Of a stretch of DNA of 64,000 bases, positions 1-7,373 are shown piece after piece (position 1 is the stretch's first letter; the number at the start of each line of letters is the position of its first letter). The notes beneath the pieces were generated by a model. It was given only the letters and a program-made list of their open reading frames with translations, did no database searches and had not been told where the DNA came from. The translations under genes and the position numbers were made by a program. Origin of the DNA: Olivibacter domesticus (GTDB taxonomy: Bacteria; Bacteroidota; Bacteroidia; Sphingobacteriales; Sphingobacteriaceae); NCBI RefSeq assembly GCF_900109575.1, contig NZ_FOAF01000003.1:372001-436000 (forward strand). The letters are read 5' to 3'.

Positions 1-304
1 AATCATTTGGCATTAAGCGACCAGCAAATTCAACGTCGGGGAGATCTGCTTGAATGGCCTTATTCAGTGGGGCTGGAAATGCTGTTCCTTTGGAAATCTG
101 TCCTTGATCATTTTCTTCTCCAACCACTCTGTAGATTCTATCACTATCGGGATAGGTGTTATCGTAGTCAAGCTCATGCCGAATGTAAATTCCTATCAAA
201 ATACAGGCAGCTATACTAAAAGCAAAACCTCCAATTTTAATGGTCGAATACATTTTATATTTTAAAAGATTCCGCCAAGCGATTTTTATATAGTTTTTCA
301 GCAT
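1..304 (-). CDS. FtsX/MacB-type ABC permease, N-terminal part (cut by window edge)
   Basis: Translating the minus strand from the ATG at 304 gives 101 residues that run off the left edge without a stop. It is a near copy of the start of the next permease (381-2825): 78 of 101 aligned residues are identical by my count. It opens with MLKNYIKIAWRNLLK, followed by the first membrane helix (about residues 22-43) and the DRIYRVVG motif that begins the periplasmic MacB_PCD domain. Members of this family sit in the inner membrane and couple a cytoplasmic ATPase to work on lipids or substrates in the periplasm. No ATPase gene is visible next to it. The close similarity to its neighbour indicates a recent tandem duplication. 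Family assignment is firm; the substrate is unknown. Confidence 0.9.
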   Translation of the reverse strand, partial: MLKNYIKIAWRNLLKYKMYSTIKIGGFAFSIAACILIGIYIRHELDYDNTYPDSDRIYRVVGEENDQGQISKGTAFPAPLNKAIQADLPDVEFAGRLMPND

Positions 305-380
305 AATTTTGTACGTTATCCGTTGTTAGTTCTTAGTTAAGGAATGGCGAATAACCACTAACGAAGAACCAACAACTAAT
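305..380. repeat. Short-word hairpin repeat between two permease genes
   Basis: The 76-bp spacer between the two left-end permeases is built almost wholly from variants of GTTAGTT / GTTATTC / GTTCTTA words. Words in one half are complementary to words in the other, for example TTAGTTCTTAGTTAAGG against AACCACTAACGAAGAACC-like words, so it can fold into an imperfect hairpin. Similar, differently worded spacers follow the genes at 4353 and between the permeases at 29-37 kb. Confidence 0.55.
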
Positions 381-2825
381 TTATTCACTCCTCAACGATT
401 TCGTTGGATTGGCTACCGCTGCTTTGATCGCTTGAAAACTCACTGTTATTAAAGCAATGATAATGGCAGTCATTCCTGCTATGGCGAAGACCCACCATTG
501 AATCTCTATTTTATAGGCAAAATCTTCTAGCCATTTGTTCATCGCCCACCAGGCTATTGGTGAGGCGATGACAATGGCGACAAACACAAGTCTTATAAAG
601 TCTTTAGATAATAATTGGACAATACCATTAATACTGGCACCTAATACCTTTCTTATTCCTATCTCTTTTGTGCGTTGTTCGGTGGTAAAAGCGGCTAAAC
701 CGAATAGACCTAAACAGGCAATGAATATTGCTAGCACTGCAAAGCTGGTAAAGATATTACCCGTACGTTTCACATCTGCGTACATATTGGCATAGCCTTC
801 ATCGAGGAAAGTATAGCGAATGGCTTGGTCGGGCGAAAACTTTTTCCACACAGCGGAGATTGCCTGCATAGTTGAAGTCATATCTTGGCTGTTTACTTTA
901 ATGGATAGCATCGTTGGGCTGTTGCCGAGTGCCATGCATAACCCATTCATTTCATCCTTAAGCGATTCAAAGTTAAAATCTGCTACTACGCCAATCACTG
1001 TAAATACGTTGCCATTTGTTATTCGGGCGCCAATTGGATTTTTAAGGCCAAGATCCTTAGCCAATTTTTGATTAATAATAACGGACTGTGAATCGGTGGC
1101 TAGGTCTTTCGAGAAATTACGACCTTCAACTAACTTCATGCCTAATGTGGGGATGTAATTTTCGTCGATACCCCAAAACTGACCACTTGCTGCAGCATCC
1201 TCTTTCGTTTTACCCTCCTTCCAAAAGCTGTTTCCATTTCTTTTGACGCCTTCCATGCGTACAGGCAGATAGTCGCTCACAGAAGCACTTTTCACTTCCG
1301 GTAATTTTTGAAGTTCTTCTTTTAATGTTTTTATCTGGTCACCAAGGGTGTTTGTTCCATGTAAAATGATCACTTGATCCTTATCAAAGCCAATCTTCTT
1401 ATTTAAAATGAAATTCATTTGCCCATTGATGATAAGCGTTCCAATGATCAACATAATGGAAGTCACGAATTGAAAAATTACCAATCCATTTCTAAGAATG
1501 GGGTTTTTGGATCCACGGCTTATCTGTCCTTTTAGGACGGTGATAGGTCTGAAACCAGATAAGTAAAAGGAAGGATAGATGCCTGCAAACAGGCCTACTA
1601 TCAAGGCCGAAACGAAAAGTATGGGTAACAATTGCCACTGCATCCAAGGGAAAGTCAGGTCTTTTCCTGCCAGCATGTTAAATAAAGGAAGAAAAAGCCA
1701 AGCTAGTAGGAGTCCAACGGTAAAAGATAAAGCACTGTAGAGAATCGATTCTGTCAAAAACTGTACTATTAAGCTTTTCCTATAAGAACCAACCACTTTG
1801 CGTAAGCCTACTTCTTTCGCTCTATTGGCAGATTTAGCAGTAGAAAGATTGATAAAGTTGATGCAGGCAATTAACAAGATAAAGCCAGCAATTCCACCAA
1901 ATAGCCATACAAATTTGATGTCTCCCTGTTGAATCTGCTTGTAGTCTTCAATATCTGAGGAGTACAGATGTATTTGATTGATAGGTTGTAGAGCAAGCGT
2001 GATAGAACCCCAAACTTGAACAGCTCTGATATTTCCCGACTCTTCTAAATTTGGAATCCAATACTTATTTCTAACGTGTTGCGTTAGCTTCTTTTCAAAT
2101 TGCTGCGAATTTGTTCCTTTCTTTAATTTTAGGTAGATAGGATAATTGGTAGCGCCCCAATTTTCCTGTTCTCCGGGATAAAATTCTACACCTTTTAATG
2201 TTAATAAAAAATTAAAGGCATTTAGGTGGGAGGTCGAAGGAAAATCCTCAATCACACCTTTCACCGTATAGGGCGCCGCTTTATTTCCATTCAGATAAAT
2301 AATTTTTCCTATGGGATTTTTTCCTGCAAAATATTTAGCTGCTTTACTTTTGGTGATGACAAGGCTATATGGGTCCTTTAGGGCTTCTTTACGTTCGCCA
2401 GCAATCATCGGTAGCTGTAAAATATCCATTAATTCCTGATCCATATACGTGAAACCTTCTTCATGAATACTAACAGGGCTGTTTTCTGTAGTTACCTGAT
2501 TACTGCCTGCTCCGTAAAATAGCGCATTGGGTAACAGCCTACCTGCTTGTTCTATTTCAGGAAGGTCGGCCTGTATCACTTTGCTTAAAGGTGCCTGAAA
2601 AGAGGTTCCCTTCCTAATGGTTCCCTTGTCATTGAAGGAACCGACCACTCTATAAATCCTGTCACCATCTGGATAGGTATTATCGTAATCGGTTTCGTGA
2701 ATAATATAAAGGCTAATGAGTATGCAGGCAGCTATACTGAATGCAAAGCCTCCAATTTTAATGGCTGAATACATTCTATGTTTTAAAAGATTCCGCCAGG
2801 CTATTTTTATATAATTTTTTATCAT
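381..2825 (-). CDS. FtsX/MacB-type ABC transporter permease (orphan)
   Basis: This is an inner-membrane permease of about 814 residues from the ATG at 2825. An upstream in-frame TTG at 2843 lies inside a tandem repeat and is unlikely to be the start. Domain order: N-terminal helix and MacB_PCD periplasmic domain (about 20-250), a first FtsX module (about 285-430) with RAKEVGLRKVVGS after the first helix, a second periplasmic domain, and a second FtsX module near the C-terminus with RTKEIGIRKVLGAS. It ends in the family signature NPTKSLRSE. No ATPase or adaptor gene adjoins it. The nearest ABC ATPase in the window is at 37555-38229. About 270 bp upstream are two operator-like palindromes (3092-3129) matching a pair in front of the efflux operon. 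Substrate cannot be inferred. Confidence 0.92.
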   Translation of the reverse strand: MIKNYIKIAWRNLLKHRMYSAIKIGGFAFSIAACILISLYIIHETDYDNTYPDGDRIYRVVGSFNDKGTIRKGTSFQAPLSKVIQADLPEIEQAGRLLPNALFYGAGSNQVTTENSPVSIHEEGFTYMDQELMDILQLPMIAGERKEALKDPYSLVITKSKAAKYFAGKNPIGKIIYLNGNKAAPYTVKGVIEDFPSTSHLNAFNFLLTLKGVEFYPGEQENWGATNYPIYLKLKKGTNSQQFEKKLTQHVRNKYWIPNLEESGNIRAVQVWGSITLALQPINQIHLYSSDIEDYKQIQQGDIKFVWLFGGIAGFILLIACINFINLSTAKSANRAKEVGLRKVVGSYRKSLIVQFLTESILYSALSFTVGLLLAWLFLPLFNMLAGKDLTFPWMQWQLLPILFVSALIVGLFAGIYPSFYLSGFRPITVLKGQISRGSKNPILRNGLVIFQFVTSIMLIIGTLIINGQMNFILNKKIGFDKDQVIILHGTNTLGDQIKTLKEELQKLPEVKSASVSDYLPVRMEGVKRNGNSFWKEGKTKEDAAASGQFWGIDENYIPTLGMKLVEGRNFSKDLATDSQSVIINQKLAKDLGLKNPIGARITNGNVFTVIGVVADFNFESLKDEMNGLCMALGNSPTMLSIKVNSQDMTSTMQAISAVWKKFSPDQAIRYTFLDEGYANMYADVKRTGNIFTSFAVLAIFIACLGLFGLAAFTTEQRTKEIGIRKVLGASINGIVQLLSKDFIRLVFVAIVIASPIAWWAMNKWLEDFAYKIEIQWWVFAIAGMTAIIIALITVSFQAIKAAVANPTKSLRSE

Positions 2826-2830
2826 AATAG

Positions 2831-2872
2831 TATCAAGTATCAAGTATCAAGTATCAAGTATCAAGTATCAAG
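2831..2872. repeat. Heptanucleotide tandem repeat (TATCAAG)x6
   Basis: Six perfect, uninterrupted copies of TATCAAG (CTTGATA on the coding strand of the downstream permease) end 6 bp before the permease start codon at 2825. The last copy can also pair with CTTGATAC at 2903-2910, giving an 8-bp stem (GTATCAAG 2865-2872) around a 30-nt loop. The repeat fills the position expected for the ribosome-binding region. Confidence 0.9.
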
Positions 2873-3091
2873 ATATTTATAACAGCATAAACTGTCTTGT
2901 GTCTTGATACATATGTCTTCTTTCTTTATTCTGCCCAATAAGCTATGACGAGCAACTAATAAGCAATTACCATATCCTAAAAGCGATCCTTTTTGTCTGA
3001 AAGTTTATGTAATGAAGATGATACCAATTATATATCCAAAGGGGTAAGTTATTGATATGTAGATAATTAGTATTTTTTAAGGAAGGAGGGT
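2873..3091. other. Non-coding region upstream of the orphan permease
   Basis: No open frame with coding character was found here. The region carries the second arm of the TATCAAG hairpin (2903-2910) and otherwise AT-rich sequence. I searched the minus strand for a GG-N10-GC sigma-54 promoter between the operator-like sites and the permease start and found no convincing match. The best partial one is TTGGTAT around 3023-3037, which lacks a proper -12 element. Confidence 0.4.
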
Positions 3092-3129
3092 TGTTCATTT
3101 TCGAACAGAAAAGTGTACGGAATCGAACA
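3092..3129. promoter_or_regulatory. Two tandem 16-bp operator-like palindromes (site A)
   Basis: TGTTCATTTTCGAACA (3092-3107) and TGTACGGAATCGAACA (3114-3129) are both imperfect palindromes of the form TGTnCG-N4-CGnACA, spaced 22 bp apart (two helical turns). The same arrangement occurs at 39743-39779, next to the gene for a sigma-54-type response regulator. Location about 270 bp upstream of the permease at 381-2825 fits an enhancer-type activator site. Binding by that regulator is inference. Confidence 0.6.
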
Positions 3130-3192
3130 GCCAATAATTACATTGTTGATTGTTCGATGTTGGCTAGTACATGAAGGTTTTGCCAATGGAGA

Positions 3193-3849
3193 TTATTTTT
3201 TCTCCGGCCGATGGCTAAAAAAGCTTTCTTTTAACCTGTCAGCATCAATTTTTATTTCATCTTCGTCTAATCTGATAAGCCATGCCCTATCATTTAGGAG
3301 AGGCACGTGTTTTTTCGAATCCGACAAATCGAAGGGCTTAATGCGTTTAGCTATTTCCAATGGTTGTTTTAATGCTCGAAGTTGAGAGGTATGAAATAAA
3401 AATTTAAAATCAAATAAGGGCCAGCTGCTCACCTCACTTATTTTTGCCGTATAAATCTTCTGTGTGCTTTTGGGAGAAAGGATGCCGGCATATTCGCCTA
3501 TTCCTTGATGTGCTTTTTCAGTGCTCAAGCTTACTAAAAGCTCATAAGAAGTTTCGTTGACTAAATAAAATGTACCAATATTTTGTTTTTGATCACCTGT
3601 TATGGCAAGGAAAATTCCTTCTGCTATAAATGGGCCAGCTTGCGTGATGGGGTTTTTATCTTCCTCATCAAAATCGATTTCTTTACGACTTTGCTGTCCA
3701 TACACCTTTGTTATTTTGGCTGTCTGAACGGGTATTTCAAAACCATCTTCACCAGTAACCTCAACCAATTCATCACTTATGATTTTGGTTATATGTCCTT
3801 CATGGTCTTCTTCGACAAAGCGTACAAAATCACCTAACTTGTAATTCAT
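3193..3849 (-). CDS. DUF2027-family protein without the C-terminal Smr domain
   Basis: The 218-residue product begins MNYKLGDFVRFVEEDHEGHI and carries the family's N-terminal small beta domain (about 1-55), then the mid-domain ending in AWLIRLDEDEIKIDADRLKE. Known Bacteroidota members continue after this point into an Smr (MutS-related) domain of about 80-100 residues, for a usual length near 330-360. Here a stop follows SFFSHRPEKK. I translated the downstream 100 bp in the same frame after the stop and saw no Smr motif, so this looks like a real truncation and not a single frameshift. Function of the family is not established. It may be cytoplasmic and nucleic-acid related if the Smr link is a guide. 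Start at 3849 gives the conserved N-terminus. Confidence 0.8.
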   Translation of the reverse strand: MNYKLGDFVRFVEEDHEGHITKIISDELVEVTGEDGFEIPVQTAKITKVYGQQSRKEIDFDEEDKNPITQAGPFIAEGIFLAITGDQKQNIGTFYLVNETSYELLVSLSTEKAHQGIGEYAGILSPKSTQKIYTAKISEVSSWPLFDFKFLFHTSQLRALKQPLEIAKRIKPFDLSDSKKHVPLLNDRAWLIRLDEDEIKIDADRLKESFFSHRPEKK

Positions 3850-3893
3850 TTATATCTAAATATGAGCAATTAATAACTAGTTGTTGTTAGTAA

Positions 3894-4109
3894 TCAACTT
3901 TCCTTTTTGGTAGAAATAAGGAGGTTGCGTACATCAACTTGAAGCGCGTCAGCGATCTCAAAGAGTGATTCTACTGTTGGTTGCATTTTGTTAGTGCTCC
4001 ATTTAGAAACAGTATTGATGTTTCTATCTAGCGTTTCAGCTAACCATTTGTTTGTCCTTCCTTGTTCTGCTAATACGGCTTTAATACGATTGTATACTTT
4101 TTTGTCCAT
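3894..4109 (-). CDS. Small XRE-family helix-turn-helix regulator
   Basis: From the ATG at 4109 the product has 71 residues (MDKKVYNRIKAVL...). A longer frame from 4169 adds 20 residues outside the domain and is less likely. The whole protein is one Cro/CI-type HTH: helix 2-3 region WLAETLDRNINTVSKWSTNK, then PTVESLFEIADALQVDVRNLL. This is a DNA-binding regulator lacking a sensor domain. It is 44 bp upstream of the DUF2027-like gene on the same strand, so the two could be co-transcribed. No restriction-modification or toxin gene adjoins it. Its target is unknown; repression of its own promoter is the usual behaviour of such small proteins. Confidence 0.85.
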   Translation of the reverse strand: MDKKVYNRIKAVLAEQGRTNKWLAETLDRNINTVSKWSTNKMQPTVESLFEIADALQVDVRNLLISTKKES

Positions 4110-4282
4110 AAAAACTTTTTTCAGAGCGTATTTATGTGCAATATACGTAAAAGAAAGTGAAAAGTGCAATGCATAGGAAGCAAAAAAGCTAGTCGCAGCA
4201 AAGTTCTTGTATAAATCAAATTATGAGATAAAGATTAAATAGAGGGCTTTTGAAAGCATAAAAACATCGACTATAAAGCAAG

Positions 4283-4346
4283 TGGTACCGATTATTTTTG
4301 GTACTTGGTACTTAACAACGAACAACCAATAACGAATAACCAATAT
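4283..4346. repeat. Short-word hairpin repeat downstream of the OMP gene
   Basis: Immediately after the stop at 4353 the minus strand reads GGTTATTCGTTATTGG then TTGTTCGTTGTTAAG and GTACCAAGTACC, i.e. successive 7-bp variants of the same word. GGTACC-type words at the far end (TGGTACTTGGTAC) can pair locally. It resembles the spacer at 305-380 in its words and lies at the 3' end of a gene in the same way. Confidence 0.5.
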
Positions 4347-4352
4347 GTTGTG

Positions 4353-5636
4353 TTAAAATACCTCATCCAATCCTACCTGAAAACCAGAAAATCCCTTACT
4401 CTTTCCAAAATCAATGGCTATATTTGTCCCTGAGCTCTTATTGAATTTAATCCGGAGTCCACCTCCAATGGCTTGGTTCCAGTCTTTTAAAATCTGACTG
4501 TTTACACCTGAAACGGTATTTGCGTTGGTAAATAAGACAAAACCTAACAAACCATTATTCGTAATATCTCTTCTATATTCTGCTTCTAAGTAAATTAAAT
4601 GCCTACCTCTAAATCGGTTTTGATCGAAGCCCCTACCAGAGCGATTATAAACATCCCAACCAACACTAGGAAGATCGAGATAAGGTACTTTTCTGTCTAA
4701 TACCGACCAATAGTATCCCCAAATACCGAGCATATTTTGCCGATTTGGATCTTCAGTGAAACGTAAGTACTTTCTCAGATCAAGATAAACGGAACTCCAG
4801 GTATTATCACTTCCCAAGAAGCTTGGATTTAAGCGGTACTGGAAATAGGCGTAATAGCCATCCATTGGATTTATCGAATTTGAACGGGTGTCGTAAAGAA
4901 TGTTAAAGCTTAATCCGGAAGAAAGACTTCTTCCAAAGTCGTCCGTGCCGTATTGATAACCTGTATAATCTTTTAGCAAAACTCCATCTTTCTCCGCGTC
5001 AATATTTACACGATAATCCAAGTTATAACCAATACCCGCAAACATGCCATCGCAGATTTTTCGTAAGGCATGCTGGTAGAACCGAAAGTAAGTATAATCT
5101 ACTAGTAGCTTATCATCGCCTTCATGTTGCTTGCCTAAACCCCAAGTGTATTGTGGGTACTTCATTAAACGTGTATCCCCCATAATTACCCATTCATTAT
5201 TCTTTAACCAAACGTACGATCGTATGGGAAGACCAAAACGACCTTTAAAATTGGTATAAGGAGTAAATGATACCCGAGACATGTGTGTAGTTTTACGATT
5301 ACCGGTATAAAAGCCCGCGGTAGTGGAAGTGATAAGCGCCTGCCCTCCCCCAGGCACTGTTGTGGAAAAAGGTAAAAATGAGAAATAGAGAGTTTTACCG
5401 CTGCTATCAGGCCCTCTCGGCGGGTCAATATTTAATAGGTCTTTTCCGAGATCTATCAAATCTCTCTGTTTGGTGGTATCGGCTTTTGAACGCGAGGGTT
5501 CTAATTCATAACCTGGACGTTGCGCAAAACAGGTGTTTGATACAAACGCCAGAATAAAAGAAAAAGCAATAAGTTTAACGCATAGCAAATACTTATTCGT
5601 AACAAAAAGGTAGTTTCTCATGTAAGCCTTCCCCAT
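4353..5636 (-). CDS. BamA/Omp85-like outer-membrane beta-barrel protein
   Basis: The 427-residue product starts with a signal peptide (hydrophobic stretch about 20-36, cleavage after TCFA) and continues as an outer-membrane barrel of the surface-antigen (Bac_surface_Ag) type. Visible hallmarks are GFYTGNRKT, strands with alternating aromatic residues, the loop-6-like FRGRHLIYLEAEYRR and the late strand GGGLRIKFN. It has no POTRA repeats, so it is not the essential BamA. It resembles the POTRA-less family members common in this phylum. An internal ATG at 5621 is preceded by GGGGAAGG and could be the true start. The C-terminal residue is Phe, as usual for barrels. Monocistronic. Substrate or partner is unknown. 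Confidence 0.8.
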   Translation of the reverse strand: MGKAYMRNYLFVTNKYLLCVKLIAFSFILAFVSNTCFAQRPGYELEPSRSKADTTKQRDLIDLGKDLLNIDPPRGPDSSGKTLYFSFLPFSTTVPGGGQALITSTTAGFYTGNRKTTHMSRVSFTPYTNFKGRFGLPIRSYVWLKNNEWVIMGDTRLMKYPQYTWGLGKQHEGDDKLLVDYTYFRFYQHALRKICDGMFAGIGYNLDYRVNIDAEKDGVLLKDYTGYQYGTDDFGRSLSSGLSFNILYDTRSNSINPMDGYYAYFQYRLNPSFLGSDNTWSSVYLDLRKYLRFTEDPNRQNMLGIWGYYWSVLDRKVPYLDLPSVGWDVYNRSGRGFDQNRFRGRHLIYLEAEYRRDITNNGLLGFVLFTNANTVSGVNSQILKDWNQAIGGGLRIKFNKSSGTNIAIDFGKSKGFSGFQVGLDEVF

Positions 5637-5986
5637 CTATAAATCATTAAAAGACACGTGGTTCTTCGTCTATCCTTCCCAAACATAATTTATTTTTAGT
5701 AGATAATAAAGCGATTTAACAGTTTTTATCCCTTGATATAACGATGATAAATCGTTTACGCTACTAATAAATTAATTTGGTATGAAATGAATAACAATAA
5801 AACACGAACGTTGGTTTGTTCTTTCGGTTAAGAAACTTATATATTATAGGATAATATATTGGTTTTTAGTTAAATAAAATTAAAAAAATGGGTAAGTTGT
5901 GCGGAGGTCTTAAGGTATAAAATCCCTGTTTCCAGTTATACCAAATAATACTTCTACAAAGTAATTTTGTTGTTTCTTTAAAATTT
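5637..5986. other. Divergent intergenic region
   Basis: 350 bp separate the outer-membrane protein and the WG-repeat gene, which point away from each other. It is AT-rich, with no coding frame. The right-hand end holds a TAATTTTG box at 5962-5969 (match to TAnnTTTG) 17 bp before the ATG at 5987. No clear -33 element is seen. Confidence 0.4.
5962..5969 (+). promoter_or_regulatory. Candidate -7 box of the WG-repeat gene
   Basis: TAATTTTG matches the Bacteroidota -7 consensus TAnnTTTG and lies 17 bp upstream of the start codon. A good TTG/TTTG element 19-20 nt further upstream is missing, so this is a tentative call. Confidence 0.35.
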
Positions 5987-7288
5987 ATGAATCACAAAAA
6001 TTCTCAAATGTACCGCGTATTTTTTGCGACTGTACTTATCAGTGTTGCAGCTTTTAACATAGCACAATCGCAAGAAATCAAAAAAGTGAAAGCTTGGATG
6101 GCGGATTATGAAATGGCCTTTGACATGCCGACAAAAAATCCGGAACAGATGACGGAGGACGAGAAGAAGATGGTGGCTATGATGGAGCTCGGTAAAGCAA
6201 TGAGTGGAACGAAAGAAGGTGAGCCGATATTAAGGGCCTACGTTACCAAAACAAAAATGCGTGTAGAACAGAAGGGATTGATCGCATCTCTGCAGGTTAG
6301 TGATCTCGAGGATAGTTCTTCTTACAATATTTATGCACCAACAAAAACAGCTTATAAGGTACCGCTAGCCACTCCTAAAGTAAGCACAGAAATGCAAGGG
6401 GATAGCATGGTGGAGATAAGTACTGCAGATGCCAAGGTTCGTTTAACGGATGAAACAAGTGAGATTGCCGGTTTTGCCTGTAAAAAAGCTTTACTTGGAA
6501 TTACCGTTGGTGATGTTAAGCAGGATATTACTATTTGGTACGCTGAAAATTTGCCTAAATTATTCTGGGGTGAATATAGCTATTTGGAAGATGTTCCAGG
6601 GATGGCTCTTCAAATTTCTACTACTACCAACGGGATGAATGTAGGAATTAAAGCGGCATCCCTTAAAGAGACCTTGGTAGATGATACATTATTTACAGTA
6701 CCGGCAGATTACACGATAGAAGAGGGATTTGCGTATAACGGAGCTGACGATGCAGTTGCAGATACTGCCGTGGCGGCAGACGCAGGGGCCGAGGATTATG
6801 AACTGGCTGAAGGTTATCGTTGGACGGACGATGGGGAGCTGTGGGGAGTAGAAGATACCGAAGGAAATATTATCGTGGAACCACGCTACCATGACCGTTA
6901 TGGATACACCGCAGGTTTAGCACCGGCCTCACGCGATGGAAAATATGGTGTTATCAACAAAGTTGGAAAAGAAGTAATACCGATGCAATATGAAGATGCC
7001 TTTATAGCTTCCGAAAGTCGCATTTGGGTTAAGAAAGATGGTTTATATGGTTTAATAGATACTGCTAATAAAATGATTCTTCAACCAGCTTACCAAACAG
7101 GGTCGCTCTTTGTTGATGGTTTAGCCTTTACTCAGAAAGATGGAAAATATGGTTTTGTAAATGAAAGTGGAAAGGTGGTTATTCCATTTGTTTACGACGA
7201 GGTGGAAATATTTCTTGAAGGGAAGGCCTGGGTTAAAAAGGATGAACAAGCGTTTTATATCGATAAAGAAGGAAAAAAGGTGAATTAG
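5987..7288 (+). CDS. Exported protein with DUF4412/GLPGLI-like N-terminus and WG repeats
   Basis: The 433-residue product has a signal peptide (cleavage near AQSQ, residue 28). Residues about 30-245 resemble the DUF4412/GLPGLI-type secreted Bacteroidota proteins: a beta-rich domain with an AGFACKKALL motif and a region processing TIWYAENLP. From about 275 to the end there are roughly five WG-type repeats, seen as GLWGVED/G-KYGVINKVGKEVIP, DGLYGLIDTANKMILQP, DGKYGFVNESGKVVIP. An acidic Ala/Asp linker (about 250-268) joins the two halves. The location is periplasm or cell surface. The WG repeat folds as a beta structure of unknown ligand. The two-part fusion is visible in the sequence; any function is not. 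Confidence 0.75.
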   Translation: MNHKNSQMYRVFFATVLISVAAFNIAQSQEIKKVKAWMADYEMAFDMPTKNPEQMTEDEKKMVAMMELGKAMSGTKEGEPILRAYVTKTKMRVEQKGLIASLQVSDLEDSSSYNIYAPTKTAYKVPLATPKVSTEMQGDSMVEISTADAKVRLTDETSEIAGFACKKALLGITVGDVKQDITIWYAENLPKLFWGEYSYLEDVPGMALQISTTTNGMNVGIKAASLKETLVDDTLFTVPADYTIEEGFAYNGADDAVADTAVAADAGAEDYELAEGYRWTDDGELWGVEDTEGNIIVEPRYHDRYGYTAGLAPASRDGKYGVINKVGKEVIPMQYEDAFIASESRIWVKKDGLYGLIDTANKMILQPAYQTGSLFVDGLAFTQKDGKYGFVNESGKVVIPFVYDEVEIFLEGKAWVKKDEQAFYIDKEGKKVN

Positions 7289-7304
7289 TTTTTGTATAAC
7301 AATT

Positions 7305-7342
7305 AATAGCGGCATTGTAAACAGGCCGCTATTATATTTTTC
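7305..7342 (+). terminator. Rho-independent terminator of the WG-repeat gene
   Basis: AATAGCGGC (7305-7313) and GCCGCTATT (7325-7333) form a perfect 9-bp stem around an 11-nt loop, followed by ATATTTTT. It lies 17 bp after the stop codon at 7288. Confidence 0.85.
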
Positions 7343-7373
7343 CGGATAGACGGAAATAGAAAAATATGTTGTT

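Noticed and set aside
9-265. Plus-strand short frames at the left edge
   Set aside because: They are antisense to the permease fragment, whose translation matches its neighbour at 78 of 101 residues.
2873-3091. Possible sigma-54 promoter before the orphan permease
   Set aside because: No GG-N10-GC element was found on the minus strand. The nearest, TTGGTAT near 3023-3037, has no -12 GC.
3113-3385. Plus-strand 90-residue frame across the DUF2027 3' end
   Set aside because: It overlaps the DUF2027-like gene in the opposite sense and has no family resemblance.
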